From contig DKNG01000001.1 in the NCBI GenBank assembly GCA_002470185.1, positions 1 to 10,966 on the forward strand: DNA of 10,966 bases, written 5' to 3'. Source of the DNA: Arcobacter sp. UBA7394. GTDB taxonomy: Bacteria; Campylobacterota; Campylobacteria; Campylobacterales; Arcobacteraceae. The notes beneath the pieces were generated by a model. The model had not been told where the DNA came from. It made no database searches and saw nothing but the letters and a program-made list of their open reading frames with translations. Both the position numbers and the translations under genes were made by a program. Below are positions 6,004-10,966 of the stretch, piece after piece (the stretch's first letter is position 1; every line of letters begins with the position of its first letter).

Positions 6004-6759
6004 CTAGTCTTCAACTTCAGTTAAAATAGCATTTAACTGCATTTTTATATTACCAATTGATTCTTCAGCTGCGATCATTGAAGCACCTTTAATAATAACT
6101 TCACAAGACACAACTTCTTTAGCATTCTTTTGTGCAAGTTTACTCTCTATAATACCAGCAAATAGAGTACCAACTAAAGCACCATACATAGTAGTAAGTA
6201 AGGCAACGGCCATTGCAGGACCAACAGCAGCGGGATCAGAAAGGTTCGCAAGCATTGCAACAAGACCAACTAGTGTACCAATCATACCCATAGCTCCAGC
6301 TGTTCCACCAATATTACCAAAAAGTCCAATCATAGTATTGTGTCTTTTTTCCATATGCTCAAGTTTATATTCAAGTAAAGGCTCTAAAACTTCTGGTTTA
6401 GTCCCATCAACTAATAACTGGAACCCTTCTTTGAAAAAAGGATTTGTCTCTTCCATTACCTTTTGTTCAATTTGCATAACACCATGTTTTTTGATTTCTG
6501 TTGCATAAAATATAATTTTTTCAACTAACTCAGGTAAAGGTTCGACTTTTACTTCATTAAAAGCAACTTTTAGTGCAGGTGATACTCTTTTTAAATCTGA
6601 AGCTTCAAATTGTCCAGCAGTAACTGCAATAGTTCCACCAATAACAATTACAACAGATGGTATATCTATATAAGGTCCGAATCCAACTCCACCAAGAATA
6701 ATAGCAAGGGCAACTAATCCCCAACCACCACCTAATCCCGCTAAGGTACTTTTATCCAT
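6004..6759 (-). CDS. motA: Stator protein MotA, sodium-type (PomA-like)
   Basis: This 251-residue inner-membrane stator subunit forms, with MotB, the ion channel that applies torque to the C ring. Four membrane segments are visible: about 11-29, 33-51, 153-173 and 180-204. The loop between segments 2 and 3 is the large cytoplasmic domain, and it includes HMEKRHNTMIGLFGNIG, equivalent to the region of conserved charges that touch FliG. Segments 3-4 contain MGMIGTLVGLVAML, SDPAAVGPAMAVALLTT and YGA, a signature shared with Vibrio PomA. Length is also PomA-like (about 250) rather than enteric MotA (about 295). The ATG at 6757-6759 lies 3 bases after the fliY stop, with AGGA 9 bases upstream. Torque is known for the family; sodium as coupling ion is inferred. 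Confidence 0.95.
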   Translation of the reverse strand: MDKSTLAGLGGGWGLVALAIILGGVGFGPYIDIPSVVIVIGGTIAVTAGQFEASDLKRVSPALKVAFNEVKVEPLPELVEKIIFYATEIKKHGVMQIEQKVMEETNPFFKEGFQLLVDGTKPEVLEPLLEYKLEHMEKRHNTMIGLFGNIGGTAGAMGMIGTLVGLVAMLANLSDPAAVGPAMAVALLTTMYGALVGTLFAGIIESKLAQKNAKEVVSCEVIIKGASMIAAEESIGNIKMQLNAILTEVED

Positions 6760-6762
6760 AAA

Positions 6763-7635
6763 TTACAATCCTATTTGACTTAATCTTAAATCTTCATTAC
6801 CAATTTTTTTGATTTTTAATCCAAACTTGCCTTCAACAATAACAGCTTCACCTTCACCAATTTTAATACCATTAATTAAAACTTCTAAAGGTTCATTAAC
6901 CATTTGTTCTAATTCAATAATTTCTCCAACATCCCATTTTAAAATATCTTTTAATAAAACAATTTTTGTCCCAAGTCTAACACTTAGTTTTAATTTTACA
7001 TCATATAATAGTTCAAGATTCTTTGGTGTTTGAATACTTGAAGTAGGATTTAACGTTGGTGATTCAGGCATTACAGCTGCAGTTGCAGCAGTTGGTGTAA
7101 CAGGATTGCTATCTTGTGCTCCTGTAATAGTTGAAAAGAAAGGCAAGATTATTTCATCAAAAGATAAAATAACTGGCAATTTTTCATCCCCCAAAGACAC
7201 AATAAATTCAAAAGAATTATTTTTTGAAGACAAAGCATCGTTCTCAACAATTTTTGAACCTACTACCTCTGATTTAATAGAGCTAACATCAGGAAAACCT
7301 TGTGCATTAACTGATGTACAAAAACTTCCACAAATATTAGAAACTATTTCATTAACAGCATCTGTAATTTCATCATCTATATGTTCTTTTAAATCACCCA
7401 TACCACCAAGCATTAAATATTCAAATTTAGTTGCACTAATAGTAGGTATATAAAAAAACCATGTTGAAGAAATATCTTTAAACTCAAATTTTACTTCACC
7501 TTCAATAAATTGAGATGATTCGTAGTTATCAAGAGATAAACTATTTACAGTATCAACTTGAGAACTATTTGATAATAACTGTTCTAACGTGTTAGAAAGT
7601 TCTTCTTTAAATATATTTGATAAGTCAGATGCCAA
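6763..7635 (-). CDS. fliY: Flagellar switch protein FliY (CheC-like domain plus FliN-type SpoA domain)
   Basis: This 290-residue switch component joins FliM and FliN in the C ring. Residues 1-170 look like a CheC/FliM-type middle domain: an N-terminal helix (FKEELSNTLEQLL, 9-21), a TDAVNEIVSNICGSF segment (91-105) and a second half ending at about 170. A Pro/Thr/Ala-rich linker (about 174-205) leads to a SpoA domain (about 210-279) with LKLSVRLGTKIVLLKDIL, the LINGIKIGEGEAVIV core and the final K-I-K-K-I, typical of FliN. No EIDALL-type CheY-binding peptide is seen at the N-terminus. The CheC phosphatase motif D-x3-E-x2-N is off by one here (D92, E96, N100), so activity cannot be assumed. The start is TTG at 7633-7635, with AAGG 9 bases upstream; no in-frame ATG precedes residue 75. 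Confidence 0.88.
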   Translation of the reverse strand: MASDLSNIFKEELSNTLEQLLSNSSQVDTVNSLSLDNYESSQFIEGEVKFEFKDISSTWFFYIPTISATKFEYLMLGGMGDLKEHIDDEITDAVNEIVSNICGSFCTSVNAQGFPDVSSIKSEVVGSKIVENDALSSKNNSFEFIVSLGDEKLPVILSFDEIILPFFSTITGAQDSNPVTPTAATAAVMPESPTLNPTSSIQTPKNLELLYDVKLKLSVRLGTKIVLLKDILKWDVGEIIELEQMVNEPLEVLINGIKIGEGEAVIVEGKFGLKIKKIGNEDLRLSQIGL

Positions 7636-7653
7636 TTATATTAACCTTAATTT

Positions 7654-7965
7654 TTATTTTTGTGATGATTCTAATTCTTGTAAAAGGTATGCTTTTACTT
7701 TCATCATATCCTCAGTAGGATATTTATATTCAGCTTCACCTTTTGTAACTTTTACAAAAAAGTCTTTTGAACTTTTGTTATAGCCAAACATAACATTATC
7801 TAAGATAACCTCATTTTTATCTATAATTTCTCTATTTCCAAGTACTTTTTTATATTCATCATCTTGGATAACTCTATCATTTCCATTGGTTTCATTAACT
7901 TTTTGTACTTTTTCGACATTGTTAAGTTTAGCATTGTCAATTTCCGCTATTCTTCCAAGCTCCAT
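7654..7965 (-). CDS. Small FlaG-like conserved flagellar protein
   Basis: This 103-residue cytoplasmic protein has no signal peptide or membrane helix. Residues 1-50 are polar and probably flexible. Residues 53-95 look like the compact FlaG-type fold: a strand around NVMFGYNKSSKDFFVKV, then a turn and an E-Y-K-Y-P-T-E-D-M-M helix. FlaG proteins have an analogous F-x-Y/V-x-x-x-x-x-x-x-V-x-V strand followed by an I-P-x-E-x-h helix. The likeness is weak: the usual D-x-x-T-G-E-V-I-R hairpin is missing. It heads the fliY-motAB series, 18 bases before fliY, directly behind the best promoter and ribosome site in the window, so it should be well expressed. Start ATG 7963-7965 has AAAAGGAGG 5 bases upstream. 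A stator or switch accessory role is possible but unproven. Confidence 0.75.
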   Translation of the reverse strand: MELGRIAEIDNAKLNNVEKVQKVNETNGNDRVIQDDEYKKVLGNREIIDKNEVILDNVMFGYNKSSKDFFVKVTKGEAEYKYPTEDMMKVKAYLLQELESSQK

Positions 7966-7970
7966 AATAT

Positions 7971-7979
7971 CCTCCTTTT
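7971..7979 (-). promoter_or_regulatory. Strong ribosome binding site for the FlaG-like gene
   Basis: AAAAGGAGG on the minus strand, 5 bases before the ATG at 7963-7965, is the closest match to the anti-Shine-Dalgarno consensus in the window and marks the first gene of the transcript. Confidence 0.8.
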
Positions 7980-7999
7980 GATAGTTACTATTTTCAGAT

Positions 8000-8009
8000 A
8001 TTATAGCAC
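8000..8009 (-). promoter_or_regulatory. Housekeeping-type promoter, extended -10 TATAAT
   Basis: On the minus strand the 91-base gap contains TTTGTGCTATAAT, with a perfect TATAAT at 8005-8000 preceded by TGC, an extended -10 element. No good -35 box is visible; instead the upstream DNA is T-rich, which is usual for sigma-70 promoters in Campylobacter and relatives. Transcription would start near 7993, giving a leader of about 28 bases before the FlaG-like ATG. I see no sigma-54 GG-N10-GC pair here. This predicts that the FlaG-like, fliY and stator genes can be transcribed independently of the upstream hook gene. Confidence 0.65.
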
Positions 8010-8056
8010 AAATAAAATAAATTATTTAAGAATGATTTTCTTTTTCCCGCAATATA

Positions 8057-10057
8057 TTAAAGTGATTCCAAATATTCATCAAATCCAACTAATCTAAAGT
8101 CGATTAGTGAATCTTTGTATGCCTCTTTTATAAATTGTTTAGCACTAGTTATTTTTAAATCTTGAATAAGTTGGATAGCTGTTAAAAAGTCTGCATCTTT
8201 ATCTTTTAATATAGCCTTAATTAATGATATCTGGATAGAAGCATCATTATATCTTCCCGCTTCCAATAATGAAGCAACCATTAGATACATAGAATATTTA
8301 TCTTCTAAACCAAATTCATTTTGTAAATATTCTAAAGTTTTAATAGACTCATCAGGTTTATTGAAATGTAAATCTTTTAAAGCTTTAGTTCTAAGATATG
8401 AAGGAGACTTTTTACCTACAATATTTAGATCTGCTTTTTTAAATAATCCCAATGCTTTTAAAATATCAACATAATATTTTGTAATTATTAAAGGACCTTC
8501 TAAAAAATTGTTATTTAAAGATAAAGGTATTGTATCTTGAAGTCTTGCATAATAAGCATAAATATTTTCTCCCTTTTTTCTATATACCAATCTCATTAAA
8601 TATGTTAATGGATCTTTGTAGTATTTTGATAAAAGATCATGGTTAACAGTTGCTTTCCCTTCATTCATTAATTTTAAGTAATCAAGAGCTTTATAAAAAA
8701 TTGTTTTTTTATACGCAAGTGCTTTAACTTCAGTTTTGTACTCAGGATTAATAAATAATTTATATATTTCTTTCCCAAAATAATTATACATTCCACCTTT
8801 TGATCGCACAACTGCATCAATATAATCTTTATCTTTTAATTTTACTTTAACTCTGTTTGCAGTTATTAATGTCATTGAAGCATATAATTTATTCCCAGGG
8901 TTTAACTTATAAGCTTTCTCAAAATATTTTAATGCATTATGAAAATCACTAATTTGAGCATAAGATAGTGCTAGATTGTAATAAATATATGATTTTGTAT
9001 CTTTTACAATTAGTTTCTTTAATTCAACAACTCTAATAATTGGATCTAGTTTTACAATATTCAAAAATTTTGCATTATACTCAACCATTTCTTCTAGATT
9101 CTCTAAATTGTTAGAAGAATTAAATATAAAACCTTTCGAACTGTCATAAATTATTTCTTCTGAATCAGAGAAAATAAATGGAGCAAAATAATAAATAAAA
9201 TCAGCTTTTCTATTATCGTCAAATTTCTGAACAAAATTTAAATATTGTTTTGGCGTATATTTATTTTGATTAAAATATATTTCTAGAGGTAGTTCTTGAT
9301 TTGTTTTAAAAAGAGATTTTCTATTCTTCACTAAATCAAGATTATCTCTAAGTCTATCAATATTATTGGCTTTAAGATCAGTAAAAACCCTAAACCAAAC
9401 AATCTTATCTAATGTATTTGGGTTAAGAGTATTCGCTTGCGCTTGAGATAAAAGAATATTAGCTTTTTCGTAATTTTTTAATTTTAGATGTAATAATGCT
9501 TTTTTTAAAGGCAATGCATAATCCATGGATTTAAGTACCTTTAAAGCACGTTTATACTCTTTTAAAATTATATATGTATCTGCTAGCATTCTCTTTGAAT
9601 GCTCTGATAAACTTTTAAACTTTTTTGATACTTTAATAATTGTATCTAAATATTTATTATCTTTTGAAATTTGGTATAAATAATAACAAGCTGCCATATA
9701 AGAATAAGTATTACTGGTTGCATTTTTTTTATTTTGATAAATTTTATTTAAAAAAACAATAGCATTATCAATTGAATTTAATTTATAATAAGCAATTCCT
9801 ATATTTAAATAAGAAGGCACTTCTATAACTAATGCTGTTTTTTTTAGGATTTCTATAGACTCATTAAACTTCTCTTTTTCCAAAAGTAAAACCGCTTTAT
9901 TAAACTCAACTTGTAAAGCTAAATTTGCTTGAGATTTTTTTAGTTTATCATATTGAAAAATAATTTCTGGTTGAGACTCAATTAATTCTGTTTTAGCATA
10001 TAAAGAACTACATATACTAGTGATTAATAATATTTTATATACTAAATTCTTCTTCAA
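8057..10057 (-). CDS. Secreted TPR protein, candidate PflA/PflB-like motor scaffold
   Basis: This is a 666-residue protein if started at TTG 10055-10057. That start puts AGGA 6 bases upstream and gives a textbook signal peptide (MKKNLVYKILLITSICSSLYA, cleavage after residue 21). The TTG at 10061-10063 abuts the AGGA and is less likely. The mature protein is helical throughout, with TPR units around residues 45-115 (YLNIGIAYYKLNSIDNAIVF) and a canonical one at about 357-388 (YYNLALSYAQISDFHNALKY, then FEKAYKLNPGNK). More degenerate repeats continue to the C-terminus. A periplasmic TPR protein beside hook and stator genes in this phylum recalls PflA and PflB, the periplasmic TPR proteins that build the motor disks holding the stators. 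The length is shorter than the C. jejuni proteins (roughly 790-830). Identity with either is not established. Confidence 0.75.
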   Translation of the reverse strand: MKKNLVYKILLITSICSSLYAKTELIESQPEIIFQYDKLKKSQANLALQVEFNKAVLLLEKEKFNESIEILKKTALVIEVPSYLNIGIAYYKLNSIDNAIVFLNKIYQNKKNATSNTYSYMAACYYLYQISKDNKYLDTIIKVSKKFKSLSEHSKRMLADTYIILKEYKRALKVLKSMDYALPLKKALLHLKLKNYEKANILLSQAQANTLNPNTLDKIVWFRVFTDLKANNIDRLRDNLDLVKNRKSLFKTNQELPLEIYFNQNKYTPKQYLNFVQKFDDNRKADFIYYFAPFIFSDSEEIIYDSSKGFIFNSSNNLENLEEMVEYNAKFLNIVKLDPIIRVVELKKLIVKDTKSYIYYNLALSYAQISDFHNALKYFEKAYKLNPGNKLYASMTLITANRVKVKLKDKDYIDAVVRSKGGMYNYFGKEIYKLFINPEYKTEVKALAYKKTIFYKALDYLKLMNEGKATVNHDLLSKYYKDPLTYLMRLVYRKKGENIYAYYARLQDTIPLSLNNNFLEGPLIITKYYVDILKALGLFKKADLNIVGKKSPSYLRTKALKDLHFNKPDESIKTLEYLQNEFGLEDKYSMYLMVASLLEAGRYNDASIQISLIKAILKDKDADFLTAIQLIQDLKITSAKQFIKEAYKDSLIDFRLVGFDEYLESL

Positions 10058-10063
10058 AACCAA

Positions 10064-10067
10064 TCCT
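10064..10067 (-). promoter_or_regulatory. Ribosome binding site deciding the TPR-protein start
   Basis: AGGA on the minus strand overlaps the TAG stop of the coiled-coil gene. It is 6 bases from TTG 10055-10057 but 0 bases from TTG 10061-10063, so the inner TTG is preferred. Confidence 0.6.
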
Positions 10068-10395
10068 AAACCATAGTATTAACTTGAGCATATAATTCTT
10101 CATTTCTACTTTCTAGCTCTTCAACTCTATGTTTTAAATTCATATTTTCTAATCTCAAAGTTTGAAGATCATCCCTAGCAACTTGTAAATTATCATGACT
10201 ATTTTTTAGAGTATTTGAACTAACTTTAGATTGTCTATCATATCTATCAATTATCTTTTGTAGTTTTGTTATTTCATCTTCTAATAAGTTTTTTTCTTCA
10301 TTTACTTTTCTATATAAAGATTTATGTACGTTAGTACTTGAGAAAAAATAAAGTAATAATATACCTATAATACCGATTAATAAAAAATTTTCCAA
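10066..10395 (-). CDS. Small membrane-anchored coiled-coil protein, unrecognised
   Basis: This 109-residue protein has an N-terminal membrane helix (about residues 4-20, NFLLIGIIGILLLYFFSS) with almost nothing before it. A basic patch (around 25-30) follows, then a long heptad-patterned region, about 27-105, rich in Leu, Glu, Lys, Asn and Arg. The basic residues just after the helix favour a cytoplasmic coiled coil by the positive-inside rule. I do not recognise a family. It starts with TTG at 10393-10395: AGGA lies 5 bases upstream and no in-frame ATG exists before residue 84. It lies between flgE (with a hairpin in between) and the TPR gene, 8 bases from the latter's preferred start, so the two form a pair. 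It may be a motor or polar-anchoring factor, but that is a guess from context. Confidence 0.75.
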   Translation of the reverse strand: MENFLLIGIIGILLLYFFSSTNVHKSLYRKVNEEKNLLEDEITKLQKIIDRYDRQSKVSSNTLKNSHDNLQVARDDLQTLRLENMNLKHRVEELESRNEELYAQVNTMV

Positions 10396-10400
10396 ATTTA

Positions 10401-10404
10401 TCCT
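10401..10404 (-). promoter_or_regulatory. Ribosome binding site supporting the TTG start of the coiled-coil gene
   Basis: AGGA on the minus strand lies 5 bases before TTG 10393-10395 and only 8 bases beyond the flgE hairpin. Confidence 0.55.
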
Positions 10405-10412
10405 AGTGTTAG

Positions 10413-10444
10413 TAAATAAAGTAAGATTTCTCTTACTTTATTTA
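10413..10444 (-). terminator. Perfect 14-bp hairpin after flgE
   Basis: TAAATAAAGTAAGA (10413-10426) and TCTTACTTTATTTA (10431-10444) are exact reverse complements around a 4-base loop, read GAAA on the minus strand. The hairpin begins 4 bases after the flgE stop. The 3' arm on the minus strand is T-rich (TCTTACTTTATTTA) but the stem has only three G-C pairs and there is no separate T tract. It is best read as a terminator or mRNA 3'-end stabiliser that lets part of transcription continue into the next gene, for which no obvious own promoter is visible. Confidence 0.7.
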
Positions 10445-10448
10445 TTAT

Positions 10449-10966
10449 TTATCTTTTTAAGTTGATTAAAGTATTTAATAATTGATCCGATGTAGTGATC
10501 GATTTAGCATTTGCTTCGAAAGCTCTTTGAAATACCATAAGATTTACTAAACTCTCAGATAAGTCTGCAGTACTTAATTCTAAAGTTTTAGTTTCAACTT
10601 TTGCTGTTTTATCATTATTAAGATTAAAAATCGGTTCACCTGATTCATTTGTCTTAGCTAATAAGTTGTCACCAGAAGGAGATAGTCCTCTATTATTATT
10701 AAATAGTGCAATTGCAACTTGCCCGATGGCAAAATCTGCACCATCTTGTTTCATCATGATAAGACCTGTACTATCCACAGAAAACTCACCGAATGCTGAA
10801 TCAGAAATTCCTAAAGTATCAAGTCTTAATTGTAAAGAACCTTTAGTTGCAGTTTGATCAACTTTATTAATAATTTCAATAAACTCAGCCCCAGCACCTT
10901 CTCTACCACTATAGTTATTATTTTTATCTAAAGGAGTATAAGTCGCTGTTAAGTTTGCACCAGCTG
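10449..10966 (-). CDS. flgE: Flagellar hook protein FlgE, C-terminal part (5' end outside window)
   Basis: The frame is open to the window edge and encodes the last 171 residues of the hook subunit. The diagnostic part is the C-terminal rod/hook domain, which includes LELSTADLSESLVNLMVF, QRAFEANAKSITTSDQLL and the ending NTLINLKR. Upstream is the conserved FALFNNNRGL-type region (here VAIALFNNNRGLSP), then AKTNESGEP. A GTG at 10776-10778 is an internal valine, not a start, because the reading frame continues with FlgE-like sequence (GRDGAG-like, seen as GREGAGAEF). FlgE subunits polymerise into the curved joint between rod and filament. The gene ends the upstream transcript, marked by the hairpin 4 bases after the stop. 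Confidence 0.93.
   Translation of the reverse strand, partial: AGANLTATYTPLDKNNNYSGREGAGAEFIEIINKVDQTATKGSLQLRLDTLGISDSAFGEFSVDSTGLIMMKQDGADFAIGQVAIALFNNNRGLSPSGDNLLAKTNESGEPIFNLNNDKTAKVETKTLELSTADLSESLVNLMVFQRAFEANAKSITTSDQLLNTLINLKR

Noticed and set aside
6809..7453. Plus-strand frames opposite fliY
   Set aside because: They lie opposite conserved FliY domains and show no family features.
7981..7991. Short palindrome ATAGTTACTAT just after the predicted transcription start
   Set aside because: Only 5-bp arms in AT-rich DNA; too short to claim an operator.
7864..8097. Plus-strand 77-residue frame crossing the promoter gap
   Set aside because: It spans the FlaG-like gene start, the promoter and the TPR stop on the other strand; composition is typical of AT-rich non-coding sequence and no ribosome site is seen.
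9995..10057. Lipoprotein signal (Cys16 in the TPR protein leader)
   Set aside because: The residues before Cys16 (TSI) do not fit a lipobox, and a standard signal peptidase site after SLYA is better.
10449..10778. GTG start giving a separate 109-residue gene
   Set aside because: The frame continues upstream to the window edge with FlgE-like sequence, so this is the C-terminus of flgE.

Overview
This AT-rich window carries a single-strand block of flagellar genes. Every supported gene reads on the minus strand, so transcription runs from high to low coordinates. The families present (FliY-type switch protein, FlhF/FlhG pair, FlgJ limited to its rod-binding domain, short FlgN, and a periplasmic TPR protein resembling the paralysed-flagellum scaffold proteins) point to Campylobacterota. 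The clustering of hook, rod, switch, stator and FlhFG genes, and a PomAB-like rather than Campylobacter-like stator, fit the Arcobacter group best. That assignment is inferred from protein character and was not tested by a search.

In transcription order: (1) The 3' end of flgE (10449-10966), closed by a perfect 14-bp hairpin at 10413-10444. (2) A two-gene unit, both starting with TTG: a small membrane-anchored coiled-coil protein (10066-10395) and a secreted TPR protein of about 666 residues (8057-10057). (3) A 91-base gap with a clear promoter (extended -10 at 8000-8009). It opens a tightly packed series: a FlaG-like small protein, fliY, a motA/pomA-type gene, a motB/pomB-type gene, flgJ, flgN, a flgA-like gene, flhF and flhG. 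Spacers here are 18 bases or less, and several genes overlap by 1 to 14 bases. (4) A 67-base gap with a weak hairpin, then an unrecognised two-helix membrane protein, fliE, flgC and the N-terminal 319 residues of a probable fliK, which runs off the window at base 1.

Together the genes cover several parts of one machine. FliE and FlgC build the rod, helped by the FlgJ rod-binding protein. A FlgA-like chaperone would serve the P ring. FlgE and FliK form and measure the hook, and FlgN would chaperone hook-filament junction proteins. FliY sits in the switch, MotA/MotB supply torque, and FlhF/FlhG set flagellar position and number. The TPR protein and the small membrane proteins are candidates for the extra motor scaffolds found in this phylum.

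There are no RNA genes, mobile elements or CRISPR arrays that I can see, and no non-coding stretch longer than about 91 bases. The least explained items are the coiled-coil/TPR pair, the 110-residue membrane protein, the FlaG-like protein and the SLxD-type repeats in FliK. Four of the genes begin with TTG.
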